A stretch of DNA of 64,000 bases from Bradysia coprophila (taxonomy: Eukaryota; Arthropoda; Insecta; Diptera; Sciaridae), in the NCBI RefSeq assembly GCF_014529535.1, contig NW_023503501.1, forward strand, positions 2,672,150 through 2,736,149, in the 5' to 3' direction. The notes beneath the pieces were generated by a model. That model was not told the DNA's origin, ran no database searches, and saw nothing but the letters and a program-made list of their open reading frames with translations. Shown piece after piece: positions 35,683-46,118 of this stretch. Numbering within the stretch: the first letter of the stretch is position 1; every line of letters begins with the position of its first letter. A program made the position numbers and the translations under genes.

Positions 35683-35862
35683 CATGTGTCGGGGCCGAAA
35701 ATGAGGGAGTTTCGAGAGTTTTCTCGGGTTTTCGACGCCTTACATGAAAATTGTTGTGAGTATCTGTTTTGGACGATTGATTTTAGGCACTTTCGCATGT
35801 AGCCTTGCTCGGGCTACAACTCGCGAAATTGCCTAAAATCAATCGTCCAAAACAGATACACA
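35683..35862. repeat. Composite of two palindromes, copy 1
   Basis: First palindrome 35683-35746 is bounded by CATG and CATG with GGGGCCGAAAATGAGG against CTCGGGTTTTCGACGCC. Second palindrome ~35762-35862: ATCTGTTTTGGACGATTGAT against ATCAATCGTCCAAAACAGAT, dyad TGTAGCCTTGCTCGGGCTACA (in parts: TGTAGCC, loop TTGCTC, GGGCTACA). The same pair in the same order recurs at 42950-43138, so the composite moves or is copied as one unit. Confidence 0.75.
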
Positions 35863-36420
35863 CACAACTATTTCTAGTGAGAAATATGCATCATTTTCTC
35901 TCCCGTGGGGAGAAAATAAAACTTTTCTCATTCGAACTGTCACTTTGTTTATGTTCTCGAAAATGGTATTACGAATCGATGTTTTGTTTCGGGTCCTAGG
36001 TATGAAAACTATTATTTCGACGTGAAATTCAGAAACTTTTACAAAATTGTCAATTTGAGCACCATATTGACTATGACTATGTAGTAGGGTTTACATTTCA
36101 TTGCCCAGAAAAGTTGTCGATACTCATGACTTCCTGATGAAAAGGCGAGTAGTCGAGGTTTCTTCAGGAAGTCACCGCTTTTCCAGGAAGTTATCCTTTC
36201 TTCAAATTTTGTAAGGGGACGGGAAGGGTGACTGTTTTCGCATGGTCTACAGGATCAATAACTCCTGAAATTTTGCTCTAATGTACCATTGTAGATTACG
36301 TAATTACAGAGGTGAAGAGATTGCAATATGACTTCGGATGTTAAAATTGAACAAAAAAAATGAATTTTTCGGTTCGTACCTTTGTTCATTTGAGAGCTCG
36401 CTCTTTCAAGAATATTTCAG

Positions 36421-36717
36421 ACACATCATGAACAGATTCACCATATTAAGGTTGATTGCATAAATTTTGCAAACATCCGTGACTCTGACATATGCGAAGT
36501 GCTTTTTAACGTTACAATTGCGCAACGGACTATTTCTAACATTAGCACTATCCCACAGCGCGAAGCTATTATACTAATCGCGAACCATTCGTCTGACGTA
36601 TTTCGACAATTCAGAAAACAACGCAAAAAGGCCAAATCTCTGTCGTCGTTAAGTCAAAATTACGTTAAACCGATCAAAATCAAATTGTCTAAGTCGCGTT
36701 ATCCCGAAAGTACCTAG
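36421..36717 (+). other. Orphan coding-like exon, 98 codons
   Basis: An acceptor-like TTTCAAGAATATTTCAG precedes an uninterrupted frame from 36421 to a TAG at 36715-36717. It has no ATG of its own near the 5' end. The translation looks protein-like: a hydrophobic/polar mix, then a basic segment FRQFRKQRKKAKSLSSLSQ and KPIKIKLSKSRYP. I could not find an upstream exon joining in frame. The basic block after a beta-rich part loosely recalls nucleic-acid-binding ORF1-type proteins of non-LTR retrotransposons, but this is a guess. It may be a relic of an element, a lineage-specific gene exon, or chance. Confidence 0.3.
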
Positions 36718-37246
36718 AGACACCGTTTCGTCCAGCTAATCTCAAAACTCACTAGTTCACTTCCATAAAATTCCCGTGAATTTTATGTGGAAACAGAACA
36801 CTGGGGGACTCGTCAGGAACGACAGTGTCGAGAGTTTTGTTATTGTGTGCGCTCTACGGTAGGGAGGGTAAGCTTTTTGTAAAAAATCAAGCAAACAAAA
36901 AGAAGAACAAAAATCAACATTTTAATGAAACCTCAACCCATCGGCGCACGCACAGATCCATTCACCCATTCATTCACTTTTGCACAAAAACTCACAACAG
37001 TAAACTTCACAAACATTTTCATTAAAACTGAAACTGAAAACTAAACAAACGGAAAATACTGACACTAACACTAACAAAAGCCATGGCCACTAATCTGAAA
37101 AAACAAAAAGGAACATTAGAACTAACGAAAAACAAAAATCAAAGAGAAGATCACCTAAGCACTCAATGAGTACTTTTTGTTGAGTGGAAAACATACTTAA
37201 GTCTATAAAGAGAAAGAACGGTCCTAGTCAATTTAGTTCTGTAACG
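36718..37246. other. Intergenic, nothing recognised
   Basis: AT- and CA-rich spacer between the orphan exon and the 3' end of Sec8. No feature was recognised. Confidence 0.4.
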
Positions 37247-37252
37247 TTTATT
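37247..37252 (-). terminator. Candidate polyadenylation signal of Sec8
   Basis: TTTATT on the plus strand reads AATAAA on the minus strand, about 190 nt after the Sec8 stop codon. Confidence 0.4.
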
Positions 37253-37437
37253 GTTTCCTGCAATCAACTACTTTTCTCACTGTATTTAATTGTGCTACAA
37301 ACTGCGGAACATCCATTGTAAACTCTTCAATATATATTCTTTAGAAATAACCAACGAAGCGCTATCGTAATTTTAATGTAAAAAATAGAAATAAAATTTC
37401 AATAAAAAGCCGAAAACCGAAAACGATTCGTTCGAAT

Positions 37438-40400
37438 TCATATGACGATGCCAACGGCCGTTTTAGTACCAAGGATATCAGACAGTTTCTGTTGATATGT
37501 AGCCAATGTGTTCGAATCTTGGATTCCTTTTGCCTTACACGACAACTGCAAAGCGTTCAAATACTGCAACTCGGAGTATTGAGCACCGCGTTCAATAATT
37601 GTTGTCAGAATTTCCTGTACACAAATCATTTAACGTAAATAAACAAAAGTTCCCACCATCGTCAACTCTTCCACTTACCTCCGGGGTCATGTATAACATT
37701 TCGTAAAAATTTCTCGCATGATCCAGTGCTACTTCACGCGACGCTGTTATGCTACTTAATGTTTGTTGCAACGCCATCGAATTATGACACATCCGTTGAA
37801 CGCCGGCCTCATCGATTCGTTCCATGTAATTAGCAGCGTTGATTAGAATTTTGGCTGCCAAATGAGCGAGTCCCTCGAAAATGTACTGAAAATGCATGTC
37901 GCGTCAGTAGTGTACACCACCAACAGATTACGTTCACTTTTTCTCCGTTACCTTTGTCTTTCGTGGATGCAAGGTGGACATTAGGGCTTCGTCCATTTCC
38001 GACAAAACCTTTGTGAATTTCAAAACTTTAACATCTGGCTCCATGGACCCGCTTTTGTTTGAGTGGCTGCTGTTGAATTTATCCAACGGGTTGCCTTTCA
38101 AGTAATGGAAGCATTGAACACGCACCTGTCAAGTGAAATTCATGATGTCATGCTGGTCATTAGATACAGAGGAGATGGGACATGGGATTCATTTTCAAAA
38201 CACAACTTTGTCCAATAAAATCCACAAGGGATAACAAAGCGACAAGCTGGGAGTTTCGGGTGATAGGTTCAATGGATTTGTAGGGCATTGCTCATACCTC
38301 TAAATGTAGCACCAACAAGCAAGTGTTTGCCAAATCTTCGAATTCTAACGCCAAATTGGTGAGTACTTTGATGGTGCCGTCTTTAATCGACACCGATTGA
38401 GTATTTGAGAAATCGTCGCCGTTAGTAGCTTGGATCGAATTTACAATTGGTTTGCGTAGATCGTTGGTGAACTCGGAAATTCGGTTGGCAAACCATTCCT
38501 AAAAGCAAAATCTGATTTATTCCGTTCATAAAACTCCGGTCAACGACTCAATTCACCATGCTCTCCTGGAGAATGGCCAATTCCTTCAGCACACTGACGT
38601 CCGATAAAATTTCCTGCTGCGATATACCGCCTTCGCCAAGATTACTGGTCAACATTTCGGCCTCGCGAATATTTCTCTGCTGGATCTGTGTGGGACTTTC
38701 TTCTTCTGATGTGCTGAAAGCGGACGACTTTAAATTTTTGCGTCCGCCCAATTTGCTCTTTTGACTGTACGTCTTCAAATCGGTCCAGTTCGGTAAAGTT
38801 CTACGGATAGAGAGTGTGAGAGAGAAATTGATTCGCATTCTTCAACTGATATGGCAGTGCCGGACGAAATTTACTTTAAAAATCGAGTAATGTCGTCGTC
38901 CTTGAGCCAAGCAACACTATAAATTCGTTTGTCTTCAGTTTCCGGTTGAACGATTCCACGGTAAGCGGCTTGACACGTTTCCCTATAAGTTTTCAGCAGC
39001 GAACACACCATTTTCAATAAATCTTCCGAGTAATCAGGTAGATCCTGAATGAGATTTCGTGTTTCGGTGATGCCTTCGGAAAGAATCGGTTGAGCGTAAA
39101 GGAACTTCATCGATAAAGCGCAAAATTTTCTTACGATTCTCAAACAGAACGGTACTTTGTAACAACGGCCGAGTTAAACCTAAGGCTTTGATTTCTTCCG
39201 ACGATATAATCGCTCTCCAGGCATCATGATTTTTGGACAATGCTTCAACGGTCAACTGCAGCGTACGATTGTGACCTTTTGCCAAAAATTGGTCCTTGAT
39301 GTGTGCGGTTAAGAATGTTCTCAGGCCACTTCCCTGATTCGATTTGTTCTTCATCAGCTCTTCCATCTCCCTGATATAGTTCATCAGCGGCAGATACAGC
39401 ACTCGGATTAGTGACGGATTCGGATCGCACACGAACGTCTTTTCTCGGGCTTTTTGCTGATTTTTCGGTGTGATGCTGGTGGAAATCAGCAACAGCGTTT
39501 CATCGTTTGACATATCGGAAGCGTTTCGTTTGTGCTCCTTCACACTGGCTCCGGTGTCATTGTGAGAAGCGGAAGCCTTGTCAAATTTGAACAAAGATTT
39601 TTTCCTGGAACGAAATGTTTGTCGTTACATTGAGTCATCGGTCACAGAGGAGATGGCAATTTACGTTGGTATCTTGCGACGGCTGAAGTAAGAATTTATG
39701 TTGTTGGTTTGTTCGATAAAACTAGGCTCTGGTTGTTCATCACTGGTTGGATTCTGAATTTCCACGTAGTCTGTCAACAGCAATTGGAACTGCAAGAACG
39801 ATCAACACACCGAGTAAAACACCAAAGATCAGTGGATCAAAAACCTACCACAGCTTGTGCCTGCGTCCAATAATCCGAAATATCGTACGGCTTGACAACG
39901 ATCGAATGGCGTTGCGTAACACTCAAATAATTCTTTAGCAACATGCCGTGGGCTTCAGCAATTAACTTGAACTGCTTGTAAGTCAATTCGACTAACTCGA
40001 GCAATGGATGCGTCGCGGTCTTGTCACTGTTCGTTTCGATCGGCAATGATTTGTTCATTGTGACGAGATGTTGTGTTGTTCTTGTGACCACAGCCGACAA
40101 TTCCAATTCAATTTGCGATTTGATCGTCTGAAAGAAATTTCGTTAAAATGTTGCTCTGACACACAGGCGAGGACTGGCACTATGGTTGTTCGAACTTTTG
40201 TATGCAGGAAGGGCAATGAAAATTTTTTACAAATTTTCTCGAGGGCCAATTTCGAGCCCCATCTGCCCTGACTACACAAACATGGGTAAACTTACTTCTA
40301 ACGATTCAGGCACTTTGTTCAGCAATGCAATGCACTCGATGATTATTCCCAGGAAATATGTAGCATTCAGATCGGGATCCAGCAGGTCCGTATTCTCCGT

Positions 40401-41500
40401 GAGTATCTCCGTCGTGTCGGTATCGGATCGCTGTGCCATTTCGAACAGAACTTTCCGGATTTTTGTGTTCACTTCTGCTCGTTCGGCTGACCTTCGTATG
40501 TTGTTTCGTTGAAACGGCGAAGCGAAATTACTATTTCGGGCCGATCCGTCACGCTGAAAATTCGTCAGCACTTCCATTGAACTGGTTGTGTACAGGTGTT
40601 TGTGCAGTTCCTCGATCATCTTATTGTACAGTTGCGTTCGATGGTTCTCCAACTCGCTTCGTAGATCGACCAAGCCTTCGACAGCTTTTAACGGGCCGTT
40701 GTTTAATTCGATGGCTTGTGTTAGCGTTTTTGTGGCATGCAGGTAGTGCTTCTTTGATGTGTACATTTGAACCAGTTGTGGTACTTTGCGTAGATCATTA
40801 CTGGAGGGGATTTTTCCGTTAATTAAAAGTCAACCGAACCGAACGCCTCAAATACACTTACATTTGTTCCAACATCTCCAAAACATGTTTCTGCTGTAGT
40901 GCATCGACCCACAATTTTTTCAACTCTTCCCGTCGACACCGTAGCAAACGTTTGCACGAATGCAGATTCTCTTTAACGACATGGATTTTGTCTCGCGCTA
41001 CTGTCACCTGGGCCGACACTTGGCTGAACAGTTGCATAATCTGATTGAGATCGCCATCGTGCTTCGACACCAGATCGTTTAGCTTTGCATCGGTCTTTTT
41101 GAACTCCTTCTCGAATCGATTCTTTTCCCTCTGACGTTCTTCACTGGTTTCACTAGCGTCCAATGTTTTGATTACAGTCACCAGTAAGCCACAGCCATTC
41201 TAAATGAACGTAGAAAGAGGAAAAATGATTCAATTGATTGATAGCGCTGAGTACCGTTCGATTGTTTCAATTTGTGGGCAGTTTAAAATAAGGAGGCGTG
41301 CTCAAGTTCAAGCAATTATCTGTAACTGTCTTGGATTTTCGATAATGTATAGATAGTATGGAGTTCATAGCCTCGATTTCAATCAGTGCCACTTCTACGG
41401 TCACTTCTAAAATTTAGTGCACAACTTTGTCGGGAACACTTACCGACTCTTTGCCATATTTTAGCCCTCGGGGAGGCTTTATAGGCTGTGAATAATCCAT
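37438..41500 (-). CDS. Sec8: Exocyst complex component Sec8 / EXOC4, 12 exons
   Basis: Minus-strand exons (5' to 3'): 41500-41444, 41199-40862, 40800-40296, 40127-39849, 39789-39665, 39604-39135, 39073-38875, 38800-38557, 38498-38298, 38125-37952, 37885-37679 and 37614-37438. They join in frame to 991 aa, close to the family's ~975-985. Sec8 is a rod-like CATCHR subunit of the octameric exocyst, which tethers post-Golgi vesicles to the plasma membrane. Recognisable blocks are KPPRG (residues 8-12), GLLVTVIKTLD, the Sec8 N-terminal coiled coil with KIHVVKENLHSCKRLL and RREELKKLW, ELHKHLYTTSS, and EDKRIYSVAWLKDDDITRFL. Exon 1 (MDYSQPIKPPRGLKYGKES) was chosen because it ends at a GTAAGT donor in the phase exon 2 needs. 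The 61-nt intron 39134-39074 is inferred from a change of frame. Gene orientation converges with LRPPRC and diverges from the FABP gene. Confidence 0.93.
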
Positions 41501-41849
41501 TAAAATGAAACTACTGTTCTGTCCAACCTTTGCAAACCAAACAATAATGAATCATATTCCATTGACAGATCGAATACAAAAACGTCTCTCTGACGTTATT
41601 CGTGACATTAACATTCGATAGTACCAGAGCATGAAGTACCTACGTACATAATATACAGTGAAGTCTCCGCAAGAAGTGGTTTCTTTTTGAAAATCAACTT
41701 GGTGGGATCATTTTCCTAAGTCCATAAGCCACCCATTCGAAGTTTCGCAGCTCTTTTGTGGATTATAATATCAATTTCTACTATCGGATTTATTTCGAGG
41801 TTATTACTAGTTCGCAGGTGAAATGAAAAACGAGTTCGTCTGAGGATGG
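41501..41849. other. Upstream region of Sec8, nothing recognised
   Basis: No TATA box or recurrent repeat was identified in the 350 bp upstream of the Sec8 start codon. Confidence 0.35.
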
Positions 41850-42048
41850 AATAAGCGAAATAGTTATTTATCTACCTAGGCTATTATTTCGCTGTCGGTA
41901 GATAAAGTAGCGTATTCACCTCTGTCCAAATGTTTATTTAGACACTTGGGGTTATACCATTCGCCTTCGGCTCATGCAATAATTCCCCAAGTGTCTAAAT
42001 AAACATGTGGACAGAGGTGAACAATCTACTATTCCTTCGCTTTTGACA
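41850..42048. repeat. Palindrome with GCCTTCGGC core
   Basis: Inner arms TTCACCTCTGTCCAAATG and TGTTTATTTAGACACTTGGG pair with CCCCAAGTGTCTAAATAAAC and TGGACAGAGGTGAA. The dyad GCCTTCGGC is at 41963-41971 within CGCCTTCGGCTC. The outer part has AAGCGAAATAG against a degenerate CTATTCCTTCGCTT. A second small hairpin (TATCTACC/GGTAGATA) lies inside the left outer arm. Confidence 0.78.
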
Positions 42049-42283
42049 TTAGGCCATACCTTATGAGTATAGTTTCATTGGAAATTGTAACGTGACAACG
42101 ATACGAAAAATTAAATTGATTAAATAAAAATAATTTATTTGGATATGGTGTGATCCCATTAATGTGATACTGGAAGCTTTTGCTGTATCTGACCATATAA
42201 AGAACTTCTCCAAAGTGTCTCTATACATCAATAATTGTCGCTTGAAGATAAATAATTTTCTGAAATCTCAATTCACGACTTAA

Positions 42284-42422
42284 GGCCAACACACACTAGC
42301 ATCTAGTGTCAGTCGGGAATATGATATTTTTATTGTTAAAACCGGCTTTAACAGATTTTAGGTGATTTAAACAATAGAAATATCGTATTCCCGATGACAC
42401 TCGATGCTAGTGTGTGTTGGCC
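42284..42422. mobile_element. Palindromic element flanked by TTAA
   Basis: GGCCAACACACACTAGCAT at the left pairs with ATGCTAGTGTGTGTTGGCC at the right, and the arms run ~57 bp with few mismatches through GGGAATATGAT and CAATA. TTAA at 42280-42283 and 42423-42426 flanks both ends, as expected for piggyBac-type insertion. The flanks could also be part of the palindrome, because TTAA is self-complementary. Confidence 0.68.
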
Positions 42423-42426
42423 TTAA

Positions 42427-42949
42427 GGTATATTCTGTTATAAAATATCGACCATCTACTTTCGGACGTAACCTCACTTAAGTTTCGTTGAATGTTTTGT
42501 TCATTCATTCATTATTTGTATGATTTTTTTAACGTGGATGGCATTTTAATCGTCGAAAGACGAGGAATGCGCAAGGCAGGTTACTACGAATTACTATTAT
42601 GTATTATTTCCTTTCGATAAAAACAACGAAAGTTAGTAAAACCAATACCCGCTCTAGTAAACAAACTACATTATTAAGGGGATAAAGACGTTTGTGAAAC
42701 TTTGCTACTTGTTTGCGATTCGTGAGTCTGTTCACTTTAAGCCTAATGAAAAAGTAGAGTTTCTCAAACTTATTTTACCCCCTAATTCGATTTTTTAAGA
42801 AAGTTTGGTTGCTAGAAAGGTATTGGTAAAACTCATAGTTGAGGAGACGTAATAGTTATTAAAACAGATACTCAAAAAAAATTTCATGTAAGGGGTCGAA
42901 AACCAGAGAAAAATCTTATACTTATTACTTATTACTTAATACTTATTTT
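42427..42949. other. Intergenic, a half copy of the 42950 repeat
   Basis: Mostly unrecognised AT-rich sequence. CATGTAAGGGGTCGAAAACC at ~42885 is an inverted, isolated arm of the palindrome that begins at 42950. Confidence 0.4.
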
Positions 42950-43138
42950 CATGCTTCGGGGCCGAAAATGAGGGCAATTTTTCGAATTTTCTCGGGTTTC
43001 CGGCCCTCTGCATGAAAACTCACATGTGCACCTGTTTGGGACGGTTGATTTAAGGCACTTTCGCTTGTAAGCCTCACTTCGTTCGGCCTACAATCCGCGA
43101 AATTGCCTAAAATCAATCGTCCAAAACAGGTACACAAA
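42950..43138. repeat. Composite of two palindromes, copy 2
   Basis: Palindrome 42950-43014, again bounded by CATG, contains GGGGCCGAAAATGAGGG. The second palindrome, 43026-43138, has GTGCACCTGTTTGGGACGG against CCAAAACAGGTACAC and the dyad GCCTCACTTCGTTCGGCC. It is homologous in order and orientation to 35683-35862, with compensating changes in the arms such as AACAGAT/ATCTGTT becoming AACAGGT/ACCTGTT. Confidence 0.75.
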
Positions 43139-43796
43139 TGACTATTACATGCTTTTGTTTTCCCTAGGGTTGAAAGTGGCTCATTACATACCTAGGGAAA
43201 ACAAGAAAATTGGTTTAGGTTTCAAAAGTATGTAAAATCTCACGGTGAGCTTGAATATAGTCATCGCCCAAAACCACTTACAGTGGATGTGTGACGCAAG
43301 TCCTTTTATCCACTTACAAAAGAACTGATATCGGTGGATATGATGCTTACATCTTTGATACGCAAAAAGTATCAGAAATGGATGACAATGAGGAAGTAAA
43401 CAGACGATTGAAAAATTGGTTATTAAAAATCTAATACTGGCGTGCGCTTGTACACAAAAGTTTTATTGACGAAAAGTAGTCCCAAAAATTTTTATAAAGA
43501 AAATAATACCAACAAAAATTTGCGTCAAAAAGTGGCAGATGTTTCGGCTTTGCTCCGTTTGAATTCCATTCTAACCGAGTAATTCAAAAGTTTCGTTGAA
43601 TAGAGTGACAGAGTAAGAAAGTGACAAAGTAACAAAGGTTGGTAAAATTCATCAATTTCAAAACGTATTAAAATCCATTTCTTCATACAAATTTTCAAGT
43701 TTTGAAATTTAGTATCTAAATATTTAACAAATTCATGCACATGAAATTTTCTTTTTGATTTTAGTAGGGGGCAGTCCCGTCAATAATAATAACATA

Positions 43797-43880
43797 AAAT
43801 GAGAATCGTTTTCGTATGTTTATTGACCTCGGCTTCGCCTCGGATCAACAAAATTCACACGAAAACTCTACATTCCAACT
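43797..43880. repeat. Palindrome with GGCTTCGCC core
   Basis: GTTTTCGTATGTTTATTGA pairs with TCAACAAAATTCACACGAAAAC around the dyad GGCTTCGCC (43831-43839). The core context GACCTCGGCTTCGCCTCGG is shared with 24431-24448 and, degenerate, with 54349-54365. CCCTTGTTATGT follows both this copy and the 24435 copy. Confidence 0.75.
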
Positions 43881-44707
43881 TTTTATCCCTTGTTATGTAA
43901 TTAACTATAGCAAAATATTTGCTGAACAATGCGCTCAATTTCACAGACACGGTAGTTTTCGTAGCTTCTTTGAATCAATAAAATTGCGTATTGAAGCTAC
44001 GCAGACCAATTTTTCCTTTTTTGTCTTGACTTTTTGGTGACGTTTGTTCTCATGTCTTTTATGTAAATTAGAGAAAGGAAATGATAACGTAACCTCTATT
44101 TTCTTGTAATAAATGGAAATGGATAATAACAGACATGGTAGTTATTACAGTAAAAGGAGACATACCTCGAAATTGTTTTTGACGATCTTTTGGTTATGTT
44201 CGAACATTATGGTTTCAATAGATTTAAGTACAATATCGTTATCACTGCTAAGCTCTTCATTGTACATTGCAGCGCAACCAGCAATATAAATTTAACAGTT
44301 TCAATGCAAAAAGTACTTTCACCAATATTTCAACCAATAAAACTTTTTGAATAAATCGTTTTCAATGAGCAAATTATCCTTTTATATTTCTGTGGTCAAT
44401 CAAAAATTTGAATGTAAATTATCCTAACAATGGATCGCTTACTGAGATCTTGTTGTAATGAGTTGAAGAAAATAATGCGTACGAATATGAAATACAAATG
44501 AATTGAATAAGACGGAAAATCGTAATCATTTATGATTTTTATGCAAAAGAGAAAAGTGAATCATGAGTGATAATGGTGCGAATTAACGATAAAGAAAAAA
44601 AAACGAAAAAAAATCTACCATTTTTTGAGAATGGAGAAAGGAAACCCATAGAATTTAGTGACGTATTTTCGGCCGAGACAAGCTTCAAATCTATTTTTAC
44701 CATGAGG
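43881..44707. other. Intergenic, one unassigned open segment
   Basis: A minus-strand open stretch, 44290-44166, ends at a GTATGT donor-like site. It could be an exon but joins nothing, since the Sec8 first exon was found at 41500-41444. No other feature was recognised. Confidence 0.35.
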
Positions 44708-44829
44708 CAACGCACTTCAAGCAAAACTGCTTCCATTGACAGCTGCCAAATAGAGTACTAGTTTGTTTGAAAAAAATATCCAAATTTTTTACAGAACTTT
44801 ATTTAGAGTACCACTCATGCTTGAAGTGC
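44708..44829 (-). mobile_element. Miniature TIR element, CAACGC family, truncated copy
   Basis: Begins CAACGCACTTCAAGCAAAAC, the inverse of the family's right end, continues TTGACAGCTGCCAAATAGAG, and finishes CCACTCATGCTTGAAGTGCC. The last bases of the GCGTTG terminus are lost. Confidence 0.65.
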
Positions 44830-45019
44830 CAAAATTTAACCCCATTTATCAATAACTATCCTTATTTCTGTTATTTGGTTACCTTGCTGCTATTTTCACT
44901 TAACATCGTATTCAACTACAATTCAGACATCATTACCATCAGATCGAATGAAAATTTTAAGAAATCAACTTAAGTATATCTGTGACAAGTGTCAAATTTC
45001 TAGGACATTCAAAATAATT

Positions 45020-45186
45020 GCGGCTTGTCAACTTTCGGCACCCTGAACTTTACTTAAATAGTCGTGGAATGCCTCCAAATAAATTTCTAAAAATCTAGAA
45101 TTCAGTTGTGGATTTTTAGAAATTTATTTGGAGGCATACCTTGACTATTTAAGTAAAGTCCAGGGTGCCGAAAGTTGACAAGCCGC
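45020..45186. mobile_element. Palindromic element, ~75-bp arms
   Basis: GCGGCTTGTCAACTTTCGGC pairs with GCCGAAAGTTGACAAGCCGC. The arms continue inward through CACCCTG, TTACTTAAATAGTC, TGCCTCCAAATAAATTTCTA and their inverses with few mismatches. Flanks AATT/AATT may be a short target duplication. No coding capacity. Confidence 0.8.
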
Positions 45187-45493
45187 AATTAATTTCAATG
45201 TGTTGTGATACGAGCTACTGATTAGGATTGTTTGTATTTTATGTTTTAACTCATACAACAAAACAAGTCATCTATCTGTACAACAGAAACGCAGTGCCTA
45301 CTGTGATTTCATCAGCCTCCGAATATTTTCTATGCTCATGCTAGCAGTGCTGTGATACCCTGCATTATTGCTTGCTACCAAACCACTTTTCTTAGCATTA
45401 CCACTCCCATGTCAGATGTCAAAGAGACTCGACATACACTCAATTCACGCCGTACAGTCGAAATTCAAAATATCTCTCATGCAACTCTTTTTT

Positions 45494-45848
45494 AGAGTCA
45501 AACCACATCGAAACTTTTTGTCGTGAAGTGACAATTTTGACATTGACGTTTTTAACGTTGTCATTATTGACATCTGAAAGTTTTCGTCATAACCTCAATT
45601 CAAAACGTGAACTGAACACAAAGCTTGTCTTTAAACAATTAATTTTGAATAATATTACAGTGTTATCGTATCCTTATTGTAATATTTACGATAATACTGT
45701 AATATTATTCAAAATTAATTGTTTTAAGACAAGTTTTGTGTTCAGTTCACGTTTTAAATTAAGGTTATGACGAAATTTTTCAGACTTCAAAAATGACAAC
45801 GTCAAAACTGTCACTTTACGACAGAAAATTTCGATGTGGTTTGACTCT
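45494..45848. mobile_element. 355-bp near-perfect palindrome
   Basis: AGAGTCAAACCACATCGAAA pairs with a right arm ending TCGATGTGGTTTGACTCT. Further arm blocks include GAACTGAACACAAAG with inverse and AAACAATTAATTTTGAATAA with inverse. The centre around 45670-45690 is GTATCCTTATTGTAATA. Nested inside the 45441-46118 element. Confidence 0.85.
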
Positions 45849-45850
45849 TA

Positions 45851-46011
45851 CTGTGGATTTACATAGCAACGTAAAAGTGACAGATGCAAAAATTTTCTCA
45901 TACGGCAACTCGAAATTTCATTCATAATTTTAATTTTATGAATGAAATTTCGGGTTGCAGTATTTAAAAAACATTGCATCTGTCACTTTTACGTTGATAT
46001 GTAAATCCACG
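45851..46011. mobile_element. 161-bp palindrome adjacent to the previous one
   Basis: CTGTGGATTTACATAGCAAC, ACGTAAAAGTGACAGATGCA and GAAATTTCATTCATAA are mirrored by TTATGAATGAAATTTC, TGCATCTGTCACTTTTACGT and ATATGTAAATCCACGG. It starts 2 bp after the 45494-45848 palindrome ends. The two may be one insertion that brought or captured the other. Confidence 0.82.
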
Positions 46012-46118
46012 GTTACGCAGCGTCTTTTCATACAGTGAAGTGTTGAAATGTTTCGGTTCACTTTTTCATCGACTCGTTCACTTGAAATTCAAATTTAAGG
46101 CATTTACGGCGTGAATTG

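Larger units (their letters stand above)
45441..46118. mobile_element. ATTCACGCCGTA element split by two palindromes
   Basis: The ends CAATTCACGCCGTA (45441) and TTTACGGCGTGAATTG (to 46118) match those of the intact copy at 55903-56062. The right part, inverted, matches that copy through GTGAACGA, GATGAAAAAGTGAACC and TATGAAAA. The match stops at ~46013 and resumes at ~45475, exactly bracketing the two nested palindromes 45494-45848 and 45851-46011. Confidence 0.75.

Noticed and set aside
39074..39143. Sec8 frameshift suggesting a pseudogene
   Set aside because: A 61-nt GT-AG intron accounts for the frame change, and all other junctions are in phase, so an intact gene is the simpler reading.
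44166..44290. Minus-strand open segment ending at a GTATGT donor, considered as Sec8 exon 1
   Set aside because: A better first exon (41500-41444, ending at GTAAGT, with KPPRG as in other Sec8 proteins) joins exon 2 in phase, so this segment has no known partner.
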